DNA of 64,000 nt from Labia minor (taxonomy: Eukaryota; Arthropoda; Insecta; Dermaptera; Spongiphoridae): the NCBI GenBank assembly GCA_963082975.1, contig OY720349.1, positions 65,346,501 through 65,410,500 of the forward strand, given 5' to 3'. Shown in pieces: positions 13,453 to 25,600 of this stretch (its first letter is position 1; each line of letters starts with the position of its first letter). The translations under genes and the position numbers were made by a program. The notes below the pieces were generated by a model. It was not told where the DNA came from. It ran no database searches and was given only the letters and a program-made list of their open reading frames with translations.

Positions 13453-13615
13453 GACTTGATTGTTCATATAAATAGATAGAACTATATGCGCCCAACGTTT
13501 TTCGTTGAATATGAAGCAATTCATCCATAAACATTGTTAGGCTTATAGAAAAATTATTTTATTCATTTTAGTCCATTGGAAAAACGTTATTTTATAAATT
13601 TTTTATATATATATA
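13453..13615 (+). repeat. family H repeat, copy 1
   Basis: GACTTGATTGTTCATAT ... CCCAACGTTTTTCGTTGAAT ... AGGCTTATAGAAAAATTATT ... CCATTGGAAAAACGTTATT. A close copy lies in the same orientation at 52996-53158. The AACGTTTTTCGTT and GGAAAAACGTT pieces are short inverted repeats. Family unknown. Confidence 0.85.
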
Positions 13616-13619
13616 TTAT

Positions 13620-13742
13620 TAAATATTATATTTATTTATTTATTAGTAAAGTCAATAAGGGTTATTTATTTTTCTTCATTGGGATCAATTTCAGACTTTT
13701 CTTTATTATTTGTTTTACATTTCTGACGAGATAGTAAAAATT
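13620..13742 (+). repeat. family G copy 2 followed by a detached family A terminal stem
   Basis: Positions 13620-13712 match 10640-10733 (family G). Immediately after, TCTGACGAGATAGTAAAAA at 13724-13742 matches the last bases of family A. At the A1 locus the order is A end then G. Here it is G then A end, so the pieces have been shuffled or G is itself part of a larger element. Confidence 0.7.
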
Positions 13743-14369
13743 AAAATTTGTAATAAATACTTTATTTACAAGAGTAAATATTCAAATTGAAAATGAGAGA
13801 GCTGATTTATGTAGAATAAAATATCTTTATATATCTTAAAAGTTACTACTTGAATGAATAAATGAATTAATTTTCAAATTTCCACCTTGACGCATTTTTG
13901 TCTTTAAAGACTCTTTTTAATCAAAATATAAATTTATATTTATCAGATTTGCTTTGATCCCATCTTGTCTCTTTTGTTGAAGGAAATGTTTTAAAACAAT
14001 AATAAAAATATACAAATCGAGCAAAGGATATTAAAGTATCTCAAAGCTTTTTTGATTGTTCAACCTGAAGTCCTTTCGACTTTCACTTTTTCAGGGCCTT
14101 GTATAAATACATTATTTCAATAGACTATCGTGTACAATTTAAAGGAAAAGAATATTAATTTAATGACTGGATTAATTAATTATTAAAATAAATGATTGAT
14201 GAAAATAATGAGAAGTTAAAATAGTTCTTTGCCTATTTATTTATTATGATGAAATCAAAATACTGAAACTTACTTAATACATCAAGGGTAATATATTCCC
14301 TTTAATATAATCTCTCCGTTATCTTTATGGTTTGATCCTTCATAAATTTATACTTAAGGATTCTCTTAC

Positions 14370-14838
14370 TAGTAAATTATTACAATCTTGCCAGAGATGG
14401 TATTGCGTTCACAAAAATTTTCGATGTCGAGATTTTGATGTTTTTATACGTTTTGAAGGTCCCTGAGTCATTTTCACTAAGGTTGAGAAAAATGTCTGTG
14501 TGTATATATGTGTGTATGTAGACAAGATTAGGCAAAAACGGTTTGAGCTAGAATAATTAAATTTTGTACACAGATATTATTCAAAATTCGTAGTTTCCTA
14601 TCAAATTTTGAGAAATGTAGCTCAAGTTTCGGAAAAGGATCATTACCTACCTACCACGTTTTCATTTTTTTCCTCTGACCGTAAAAATAAAGATATATGT
14701 TTGATAGTTGTATAAAACTGCTATATAGAATTTCAGCTTGATTGAATCACTGAAAATATCGAAATTAATTTTTGAATTTTCCCTTAAAATAATCCAATTC
14801 AAATTTGCGAGATAGTCGACTGGAGACACTCCAAATTT
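14370..14838 (-). mobile_element. family A repeat, copy A2
   Basis: Inverted relative to A1. In minus reading it runs from TGGAGTGTCTCC and GACTATCTCGCAAATTTG (about 14838-14800) through the TTTCAG-GCTGAAA, CAAATTTTGAG, TG-rich microsatellite (14492-14522) and CAGGGACC blocks. It ends in a degraded terminal stem at about 14370-14400. The most compact copy, useful as the base structure of the family. Confidence 0.8.
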
Positions 14839-16466
14839 TATTTAAAGCCAAACATTTAGAGAAAAATAATTACTAAAAGATGATAATTAGTAATAGGTAT
14901 TTATTATACTGATAAATATATTTAATGAATAGTTATTTTAAATATCTTATTTAATTTTATTTTAAACTATTTTCAATTATATAATTATAATTGTAATTTT
15001 TATGAAGTTGTTGAGATTTGAAACTTGTTTAGAAATTTTTGTAATTCAAAACTGCATCATGGAAATTATCTTTATTTATTCTAAGTAAGTTAATCGTTTA
15101 GATATCAAGATAAGCAGTTAAAATGAAATTAAATCAAATTTAATTTTTAAAAAAAAAACTCAAGGTTTTAATGTAATTTTCGTTTGATTGAGGATTTACT
15201 ACTGAAATTAAAAATCCCTAATTTTAAATATTTAAACACACCTAAAATACTTTAAATTATTTTTAATGAATAAAATAAGATTTATGTATAATATTTAAAG
15301 ACAAGTTGGTAATAAATAAGTCTTAAAAAAATTTAAATTAGGTTTTAATGAGATAAAAAGAATATTTATTTAAAATATTATTGTATTAATTGATGTTTTT
15401 GAATCAGATAAATATTTTATATTCGTATGCGTAGATAAATAAAATGGATTAAGTGTTTCTTAATTTCAGGAATTTGGAAATGGCTTTCGAGTTATCTTTT
15501 TCACTCTCTCTGAAAACTCGCAATTCATTAAATTAAATATAAATTCCACATTCGAGAATGTGTCGTCGTAATAATAAATTCTAACCGTGACGATGTTCCA
15601 TATTATTTTTTGGTCAGATTATCTTGTCTTTGACTTTTTCTTATCTTTAATTATCCATTTTTATAGGCATTTTATAGAAAAATATCGTTCCCATTTTATA
15701 TTTTTATTTTATTTTAATTAAATAATATTTATAGTTGAAAGATTTGGAAATATTTTACGCGAAGAATGGGAAAAAAACAAACAGAAAAGTAAACTAGGAT
15801 TGAATTTAATAAGATCTTTTAAGTTTCTATCTCTATTTTTCTTGGACACTTTTCCTTCATCTTTGTCTATTTTATTGACACACCTAATGACCGAAACTCT
15901 CAGGCTTTTAACTTTTTAACCAGGATTTAACAAATTTACATTCGGTTCTCTCTCTCTTTTTTTTATACTTTATTTATTTATTTATTTATTTTATATATAT
16001 ATATATATATATAATAAAAGCTTATCACAACGTGTGGTGCGAGATGTCAAACCAAGTTCGTTTACATAAGAAAAACAACCAAATTATCTAAATATGTGAT
16101 GTCTTGTTGGAAAAAATAGCTTCGTTTAAAAAAAAAATTCCACTCATTTGATGATGAAACGAGATGTTTTTCATCTCTTATCTGACACCTCTATTTTTAT
16201 TAAATAGTATCAATTCGTTTATGCAGATCCAGTGAGAATTATATCATGAATTTAAATTTATTTTTTTTTTTATAATTTTTAATATTTTTTTAATTTGGGA
16301 TTTATGATATTATCCATATATGGCTGGGTAATTTATAATTAAATAGTATTATATTTTTAAATAAGAATTTTATAATTTTAAAAAAAATGTATATCTAAAC
16401 TTAATACTAGAAATTAATTTTGTTAACACCTTCTATCTATTATATGTGTAAAATTTTAGACTATAC

Positions 16467-16765
16467 CAGGGGTTCTTAAACTGTGAGTCGCGACCCCCAG
16501 GGGGGTCGCGAGACTACTGAAAGGGGGTCGCAAAGATCTGATACTTTTGAATCATTATAAATAAAATTTTAAAATTATCAAATTATATATATGTGAAATG
16601 AATGGTTATGTATTCTTTAATCCTTATTTTATTTACATGTTAAAATAGTGCGATATTACATCTACATCTACGGTTAATATATATTTCATTATATGGAGGA
16701 GGGGGTCGTGTAAAATTTCCTAAGCTTGAAGGGGGTCGCTATATAAAAAACTTTAAGAAGCCCTG
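16467..16765. mobile_element. hAT-type MITE, perfect 8-bp target duplication
   Basis: Ends CAGGGGTTCTTAAACT and its imperfect inverse ...CTTTAAGAAGCCCTG. Both flanks carry GACTATAC (16459-16466 and 16766-16773). Just inside the left end is a strong stem, TCGCGACCCCC / GGGGGGTCGCGA (16488-16511), and GGGGGTCG recurs twice more (16526 and 16732 regions). At 299 bp it is non-coding and depends on a hAT transposase from elsewhere. Good preservation implies a fairly recent insertion. Confidence 0.95.
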
Positions 16766-18044
16766 GACTATACTAAAAATAAGTATACAAACATTTGTAT
16801 ATCAATAGTCTAAAATAAGAATTATATATTTAAAAGAGATATTCATAATTTAATTAGTGAGTAATTCAATTAAAAAAATTGGAAAAATATATTATTACAA
16901 AATATTTGGTTTATATTTATACTGAACGTGCCGTTAAATATTAATTAACTAAAGAAGGAAGTTACAAAATTTGAATAAATTTTTTTTCTAATACAATTTT
17001 TCCAATGTTTATCAAATGATCGATCAGAAACTAAATATATTGAAATAAATAATTGAATATCTTTATTTCATTTACTGATTAATTATTGATTTCAACATGC
17101 AATGTTCATCAAGATGATGAATATTATTTTTTTTTCTCCGAGTTATACATCGATTTGAAATTGAAATTTATTTTCAACTTGTCCTCTCCATCTCGATTTC
17201 TATAAATAAATGATTCTATGATTTAAATGTAAGATTACAAACAACTTGCTTGAGTGAAAAATTAGTATAATTTATCATGAGCTATGCATTTTCTAATTTG
17301 AATTGAAATTTTATTACTCGATTTAAAAATAGTTTTATTAAAATTTGATATAGATACTGGTGCAAAAGTGGGGAGAACTGGATTTGTTTGTTAAGTGTTG
17401 ATGATGTTGAATGCAGATGCTGATACTGATAGTGATAATGATAACGATGTTGATGAAATGGGAATAACCGGTCAATTTTTCATTACCAATTAAGGTAAAG
17501 AAAGAGTGAGAGAATGAAAAATGCCGAATATGATCAGTGTTACGTTATGTTTTGTTTTAACTTGCAGGTAACTCATTTATAAAAATAAACTACTATCTCA
17601 TTTGTCTATTGTCTATTACATTCGTTTTTAAACACGTTATTCCCTTAACAATAAACTATAACGTTTCTTTATTTTTCATTTTAGAGTGGCTTTAGAAAAT
17701 TGCATTTGGGAAAACTAGATACTCCGTGATTCTTTTTATGCATTTATATTTCTGACAAATGGAGTGAATAGGAGTGGTGGATGAAGTTATCAGGTAATAT
17801 TGAAAATTATGCAATTATATAAAATTTTTGATTTTCAGCGAATTAGCGAACTCTTCAGTTTTTTCTTTCAGTATGGGTGTACTAACATTGATGTTTTTGT
17901 TTCGATACTGTTTGAACCACGTAAACGTAAACAAACGTTCTAAATTAGGGAATTCGGCAATTTTTCGACTTTCACATTGAAGACTTTATCCAGATTCTTG
18001 TTTCTTCAAGATTTCAGTTTCTGAAGGCTAATACAAAGATTACT

Positions 18045-18176
18045 TATTGAAGTTATCGAGGTTGCGTATTTTAAGTTATTGAGGTTTTGGGCTCTGATGG
18101 GAAAGGAACATATTATTTTTTGAAGTTATAGAGGTTGTTAAGTTACCGAGGTTTAAGTTATCGAGGTTCTACTGTA
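18045..18176. mobile_element. pogo/Tigger-like terminal region with iterated 14-bp motif
   Basis: The right end reads AAGTTATCGAGGTTCTACTG followed by TA, the reverse of the CAGTAGAACCTCGATAA-type end typical of pogo/Tigger elements with TA target sites. Four more copies of the AAGTTATCGAGGTT motif precede it (18050-18063, 18073-18086, 18123-18136, 18140-18153). They differ at one or two positions and are probably transposase-binding repeats. I did not find the matching left end. The sequence from 17790 may be the element's interior. Confidence 0.75.
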
Positions 18177-18364
18177 TATAGGAAAAAAAATATTAATTTT
18201 ATTTATAAGATAATTTGAAATAAATTATTTTTAAAACTAAAACTAAACATAAATTTAACATTTGAATGACAACGCTCGGGTTACTTTCAAATTTAATCAC
18301 TTTCTTTAAACACATTTTAGTATTTTATGAATAGAATACAGTTTAAATTCTGGGTTTATATTGG

Positions 18365-18520
18365 TGGGACCTCTCACCTCGCAGAATTTGATGAAACTTC
18401 GCCAGTTGATTCTTTGATTAATTCTAAGAATCTTTTTCCTTAGGCAATTCTTGGGAAAACTTCTAGTTTTCAAGATAAAAAGGATTAAAGATTGGATATA
18501 AATTAGATGGGACGTGATAG
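18365..18520 (+). repeat. family D repeat, diverged relative of the fold-back arms
   Basis: GAATTTGATGAAACTT ... GATTCTTTGATTAATTC ... TTTTTCCTTAGGCA ... AACTTCTAGTTTTCAAGATA follows the same order of blocks as the fold-back arm at 21600-21720 with many substitutions. No inverted partner was seen here. Confidence 0.55.
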
Positions 18521-19439
18521 TTAAAGCTCATATAATGATATATCTTTTCCAACTGCAAATTGTTAACTGATTAATTATACAATTGGAGGAAGATATATAT
18601 ATCTATATATATACATTTTATTTGAAGATTAGGCGCCAAAATAACTTTGTTTCTCTTTTTCTTCTCTTTATTATATTTATAAACTTATTCAAAATAATAA
18701 AAAAATAAAACAAAATAAAATAAAATGAATAAAAGGAATATAAATAATTTGTGCGTTACAGAACGAAATAAATAAATTGCAAGCGGCTTTTGTTAGAAAA
18801 CCGGATAGAATGATTGGATTTCAACAAATTCAACCATAGTTAAACACAAGTAGTTACGCGTATAAAATCTCATATTTCACTATGATAGATAAACTCATTT
18901 ATCTTTTGTTTTAATTTTCCCTCATTTCTTTCATTGAATCTATAAATTATAATGGATCATAAATTTATCATTAAAATATAATAAATTTTGTTTTGTAACT
19001 CTCTATAAAATTAAATAAAAATAATCATTTCTTTCTCTTTTTATTGTAAAAACAATAGTAACATCACTTTTTATATTATAGATTATGTCGAAATATAGTA
19101 AAAATATTATATGTATACATATATTAGCCTACTCTGCTCCAAAAAACTGAATATTAGTATAAAAATAATAAAAAAAGAAGAAAGATATATATTATAAGAA
19201 TATTATTTACAAATTCAAGAATGAATTATTAACTCGGGTTAAAAATAAATAAAAAAAAAAAAGTATAATCTTTTTGCTGTTTTTTAACCAATTTTTTATT
19301 CCTGACAGAGACAGCAAATGCACATGTTCAATTTCATAAACGTCGCATTCTCATTCCTTAATGCCAATAGTAGTTTGTTTTTTGTTTTTTTTTGTCTAGC
19401 TTTTCATTTTCAAACGTCGGAAACTTTTTGGCAATAAAT

Positions 19440-19900
19440 GAAACTATTTTCAACCGTTACCCCTTCCCTTTTATCCACCCACTTAGACACACACCAGTTT
19501 GATCATGAATTGTGTTGCTTTTTTCCATCTTACCTATTGAGTTGGAAAGTTTAAAGCAACCCACCTCCCTCTTTCTCCTATCTATCCCCAATTTCTCCAC
19601 CCTCTGCTATGCCGCCTCTGCAAAAAGGAACAACGGGCACGTAAAAGTTGCCGGATTCTAAGATCCAACCAATGAAATGGACCCATTTATTGCTCGACAT
19701 TTGGTCTGATAGTCTCCCCGCCCACCCTTCCTACCCTATCACGATCCCTCGAACCCACCAGACAACCAAGAAAAGAATGAATGAAGATGTCGGACTGCTA
19801 GGATCCCTGTTTAAAAAAATAATGAATGAAATTTTTTTTTTTTTTTTTTGTTATTTTCGAATCCCCTTTAAAAGGGTTCAAAATGGGTGACCTTTTTACA
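19440..19900. other. pyrimidine-rich low-A+T island
   Basis: A long C- and T-rich run on the plus strand (CCACCCACTTAGACACACACC, CCCGCCCACCCTTCCTACCC). An 80-codon frame starts on an alternative codon at 19648 and ends in a poly-T-encoded phenylalanine run, so it is not a believable gene. It lies about 600-1000 bp downstream of exon C in gene direction and could be an intronic regulatory element. Confidence 0.3.
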
Positions 19901-20479
19901 ACCAAGTATATATATATATATATACTAATCAAATGATGAAAATTAAATATAATTTAAAAGGAATTTTTTCTTTTAAATTGTAAATAAAATAAATACTAAG
20001 CAAATAAATTTATATCAGTATAGGTTTTTTGTCAAGTGATGGTGTTTAGTTTTTCAAATCTTAATGGAGTCCATTAATGCATTTAAAAAATATTAATAAA
20101 ATTCAAGGAATTATTAAGTTAAATTGAAGTTAATATCTACCTAAAAATAAAAATATTTGCATATATATTAATAAACCTCTTGGGTATATTTATATTTACT
20201 AAAATATTAAAAATTGTTCTAAGAAATAATATATTCCTCATTTTGAAAAGAAACAAAATATCGCAAGTTTGTATTTGGAAAAAGTGAATAATTAAAGTTG
20301 GCTGGCTCTAGTACCCAGAAAGAGCAAACTTGAATATTTCTGCCATTATAAATTTTTTCAAAAAATTATAAATTCATTGAAATTAAATTTATAAAATATG
20401 AGGTACATAAAATATGTCATGACTTTCTTAATTGTAATTAGATTAGTATAAATTAAACAAAAGTAATTATTTTACTTAC

Positions 20480-20559
20480 TTTTGAACGACGTGTGTATCT
20501 GGGATTTTACGTCCTTCACATAATATCTTCACATGATTTACACCTTGGTTGGTGAATTC
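20480..20559 (-). CDS. DUSP11: exon C of the PIR-1/DUSP11-like gene (80 nt)
   Basis: On the minus strand the acceptor is CCCTTACAG and the donor is a consensus GTAAGTAAA. The exon starts in phase 0 directly after exon B and ends with two bases of a split codon. It encodes EFTNQGVNHVKILCEG followed by RKIPDTHVVQ. The pattern G-x-x-(Y/H)-x-K-I then a short loop with (I/V)-P-D matches the strand and loop preceding the active site in PIR-1/DUSP11. The next exon should carry the HCxxGxxR motif. I searched by eye towards position 1 and did not see it, so that intron probably exceeds 20 kb. Confidence 0.85.
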
Positions 20560-20758
20560 CTGTAAGGGATATATATCGTTCTGATTATTTAAAAGAAAAT
20601 AATAATAATAATACTAATAGATAGATATGAATTAGAAAAATACCTTGAAGGAAATTTTTATTTTAAAATTACCCTGTCAAGATTTTATCTTTGAGTATGC
20701 ATTTTAATTGGTATTTTTTAATAAGTAATTAATTAATCCATAGTATTAATAAACATCA

Positions 20759-20790
<32 letters not shown>

Positions 20791-22619
20791 CTTCATTATA
20801 ATAAAATTATTCATTGCTAATTATAAATATTATTAATATGATTATTATACTCATGTACTTTTGTACATCCTATGAAAGAACTTCACGTCAATTAAAGAGT
20901 AAAGGTGTTCTATGATCAGTAGGACGGATTATCTCAACCTTTATTTTGATTTTTTTGATCAGATGAGCTACTTTTTATGACGATTTAGAGAAATTCCCTT
21001 ATCAGGCCCGGGACTTAAAGCCAAGAACTACGAGGGTGAACGCGTTGACACCCAGACTGTGTGACGTCATTATAGTCACTAAACTAATATTAATTAGTTA
21101 ATTCATAATTAAATTATTATTCTTAATATTAAATTTATTAATTGCTTAGTAATGCACATCCAGTCAGCTTGACATTTTGTTTTATACAATGTGCATTGGA
21201 AACTAAATAAAATGTTTTATTTATATTTTTTTATCCATCTCGAATAAATTGATCAATTGGATTATCGTTCGATGAAAAAAGAGACTTCCGCATTGTGGTG
21301 GCGATACCCGTTCACTTCCTTCATACATTTTTTGACATCAAAGTTCATCACGCAACACAATTATAATTGCTAATCTAATTTAATATTATTATATTAAATA
21401 TCTAATAAAAAATAATTTCAAATAATATATCGTCGAAATATTGAATAAAAATGAAATAGAATTCTATACAATTAATATATTTAAGAGATATATAATATAT
21501 ATATTTCTAAAGAAAGAATTTAAACATTATAACTAATTTAATATTATATTATTTAATATTATATATATATATATATATATGGTAATTGTTTAGTCTAACC
21601 GATGTATGATGGATTTTGATAAAACTTTACTAGTAGATTCCATTTTTGATTCAAAACAAACTTTCCTTAAGCAGTATGTGGCGGTGGCTTCTAGTTTACG
21701 AGATAAAAATTATTAAATTTGCATATAAATCCATTGATATTCTATTTAGCTACCATGTTTTTTTTATTATTTGACCGCCAGATGGCTCCACTAATTTTCT
21801 GTTTTAATAAGTTCGGTTTGAATATAAGAAGATTAAAAAAATAATTAATTAAATAATTTTCCTATATCCAAACCGAACTTATAAAAACCTAAAATTAGTA
21901 AATAAGTTAATAGTTAGAGAATTAGTCAATTATTAAATGGCTGCTCATTAATGACTAGTTTAAATGCAAACTTTAATAAATTTTATCTCGTAAACTAGAA
22001 GCCACCGCCACATACTGATCAAGGAAAGTTTGTTTTGAATCAAAAAAGAAATCTACTGGTAAAGTTTTATCAAAATCCATCACATATTGGTTAGACTAAA
22101 CAATTACCTTAAATCCTTATTTTTTTTTTTATTTTATTGAATTATTTTTAAAATTAATTAAAATAATTATTAATTTATATGTTAGGATAATTCATGTAAA
22201 ATAATAATAATAATAATAATATTTTAAATAGTTGATAATTAAGATGGATCAGGGTATTATTTTAATCACTCTTTAAAAGAGACAATTCACTGTAGGAAAG
22301 AAAATAAATATCAAGTTTTGACCACCCATTGTGATTATGAATGAGGTGCAATGGTGAAAACAAACAACAAATACAAAACATTTTGACAATCGAATTGAAT
22401 GTGCAATCGTAGAAATATTTAATCAACGAAAATACTAGAATATAAATTAAATAAACAATAGAAATCGAGATTGAGAGAGTGGATAGGGCCACCGGGATCG
22501 TAACTTGACCAAAGGGCAGAATTAATCCAAGTATTTTAATTAATCTTCACTCAGAGGTGGAGATCTCGAAAGCATAGCAAAGGGCGAGGACACTACCTCT
22601 TCCACTTCCTATCTCTTTC

Positions 22620-22654
<35 letters not shown>

Positions 22655-25600
22655 AGATGTTGATGCGATGCGACATTAATAATGCATAAGCAATGAGTGG
22701 ACGGCGGTCTTTGGAAAAAGATGAAGAAAGAGAAAGAGGATGGAAAGGTGGGCAGGGAGGAGTCCAATCGTGTTCTATCGAAATCTACTATCGTGCAGTT
22801 CATTATCGAAATTCGAATATATAAACAGATTGAATGTGACAGGCAATGCGTACTAGTCGAGTTTTAGAGAGAAAAAAAAATAATAGTGAAAAAGAAATTT
22901 AAAAAAAAAAGAAAGAAAAATTAAATAGAAAAATTGATTATTAATGTATAATAAAAATCACTATCAAAAAGTGAGTATTTAAAAAAAGTAGGCAAAAAAG
23001 ATTTTCATCAATAGTTCTAAAAAATATGGAGTCAAACTATTTTATTTGAAATGGTGATCTGAAATTTTTACTACGTTAATTTATAGATAATTTTTCTTTA
23101 ATTCATTGATATAATATGTTCCAACTTTTATTTACAAAATTATATTTGTATTATTTAAATTAGTGTCAACATCTTTGAAAATATAAATTTTTATGTTAAT
23201 TTAACTAAGTAACTATATTTTTTAAAATTTTCAAGATATCAAAACTGGACTACTTAAAATGAACAGCAGGTATAATAGAAGATAATAACTGATAATTATA
23301 ATTTATTGATTATTATAAATTAGTAAATAAAAAAAATAAAGAACTGGAAATCAGCACTCTTATTTTTCGCTGAAGAGACTAACTCATAAAGAGAGGGACC
23401 GAAACGTTGACTTTTTAACGAAAACAAAGATAAGAAATTTTAAATTTCATTTCGTCCTCTCGTATATCAGTGCTCCGCACAATGGTGTGCCTTAAAGGTG
23501 ATACCGCGATGTGCCACCGCGATCAAATGAAACTTTTAGAAATTCGCATTTCTATTAGTGCCATTTTCTGAGATTCTAAATACAAGCGCTTGTCACCTTT
23601 ATAGTGCACGTTCTCGTGCAAACCAACGTATTAAATTAATTTCTATCTACAAACCAACATAAATATATATTACAACTTTGTGCCGCCAAATTCTAGAAAC
23701 AATTTTTGTGTGTTGTAGGAAAGAAAAGGTTGCGGAACACTGCTCTATATACTCTAATTTACCAATATTATTAAAAATAATACTGTTATTTAAAATATTT
23801 AGATTTATTTTTAAAATGTTTTTATTAAAAAACCAGAAAAATAGAATTCTTTTTAGTTTTCGAGTTAAGAATTTTATTTAGCATAGTCTCTCATCTCAAG
23901 GTGATTAAATATAAACTGTGCTTTAAATTATATTGTATAATACATTAGTACATTCAAATTATTAATAAATAAATAAACAAACCTGCGGATTATAATATCT
24001 TGATGTGTTTGTTAGGTCGATAATCATTCCTAGTTTCGGAAATTGTTTCAAAAGACATTCTGGTGTAAATCTGAAAAGAAAAAAAAACATTATTTTTCTT
24101 ATAATAAATTCCTAGCAAAAATATATAAAGTAAATTACTTTATATATTTTTGCTAAATAATTTTTAAAAATTAAATAAAATAAAAGTATATCTTGAAAAT
24201 TATTAAATTATGTATTTTTGAAACTAATTCCATTTAGATTAGATTTCTATCCATAAATAAGCTATTCATAATACTTAAAAAACATAAATATATATATATA
24301 GATATTAAAATTAGTTCATTTTTAAAAGAAATTCTCAAAAAATGTTAATAATTATCATTATATAACAAAAAAATGAATACGATAGAAACAAAGAAGGAAA
24401 TTAATTTAAGTAAAATGATTAGCTTGATTTATTATAATTTACAACAAGATTTGAACTATTTTATTAAAATAAATGATTAATAAACTAATCAGGATAACTA
24501 CAATAACATGAATGCTTTTTCATGTTTAAATAAAAAAAAAAATAAATAAATAAAAAAAAGCGTCGATAATTTATCCTCCTAAAGAGATTATTTAAAAGTA
24601 TGTTATCGGAGAGCATATATTTATCCCCCCAAGTGAAGGCAGTTTGTTAGCATCGGATATGTTTATTGACAAATTAAAGTTAAATACCCACCTCCTTAGA
24701 TCCCCGTCTCTGTTTCATTCTAGAGTCTGTATAATAGGGTTTGTTTAGTGAAAAAAGGACGGTATTTTTTTTCGCTGCCAGGGCACTTATACCAATTTTG
24801 GACGGCGCTCTACAGGATTCTCATTAAAACCGGCCCAGCGCGTCCAAAACAATTAAGCCTTTTTAATTTTACGGCTTGGCCGTGTGGGAATAATGCCCAG
24901 ACTGCTCACACCCCACTTCTTAATGATGATCGCCCTTCGGGCAAATCAACAGGGTAACCCATCAAGAAACACTTTTCAAATCATAGAATAAATATCTCAG
25001 GGGAATCTTTCAAATTAACTCTTACATTATCAAAATATATGTATAATATATACATTTTCTTAATCATCATATAAAATTTGCGAAATTCTTATATTTAGAA
25101 AGTATATAATTTATTTTGTTCTTTTTATTTATACATACATTCTCTTCAATTCTCAGACAAACTTAATTTATAAAGGTTAATTTTACGCAAGAATATAATT
25201 ATTATCTTGTGGATATAAAAGAAAATTATATAAATTATGAAGAAAACTATTTAAATAAATATAATAAATAATTTAAATAAATATATCAAAATTAGAATAG
25301 TAATAGTAGTGTTATATATATAAAGGTTTTAATATAATTTGAGTAAAAAAATTTGGACATTTTAAACTAGCGTTTCTCAACATTTTTGGACCAAACGCCC
25401 ACTTCGTAAGGCCGGCTTCATAATTCGCCCCCTTATAAATTTTAACAGATAAAAATTGCACGATAATCCCTATTCTAAGGTAGGTACACTTGGTGATACT
25501 TAGAGCCATATTAAAAAATCGACTTTCAGAAAAATCATCTTACCTTTTTTTTTAGAGTTGAAAATGATTTCGCCCCCCCCCCCAAAAAAAAAGCGTATAG

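Larger units (their letters stand above)
1..20479 (-). other. intron downstream of exon C (3' side), repeat-rich
   Basis: This stretch follows exon C in the gene's reading direction and contains no exon I could identify. It carries family B, LINE tails, family F, families A, G and H, a hAT MITE and a pogo-like end, each listed separately, plus G+C islands near 2.7, 6.3, 8.6, 11.2 and 19.6 kb. The remainder (for example 1-950, 1700-2630, 3000-4280, 11.5-13.4 kb, 15.0-15.9 kb, 18.6-19.4 kb) is simple A/T-rich sequence in which I see nothing. That it is intron depends on the catalytic exon lying beyond position 1. Confidence 0.6.
20560..23982 (-). other. intron between exons B and C (3.4 kb)
   Basis: Bounded by the exon B donor and the exon C acceptor. 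It holds a (TA)n tract, the fold-back element at 21581-22108, a low-A+T island near 22.5-22.8 kb and a hAT-type MITE at 23468-23742 only 240 bp from exon B. The rest is A/T-rich without visible structure. Confidence 0.8.

Noticed and set aside
17570..17580. Splice acceptor immediately followed by a donor (TTGCAGGTAAC).
   Set aside because: A zero-length exon; a chance or recursive-splice-like site on the strand opposite to the inferred gene.
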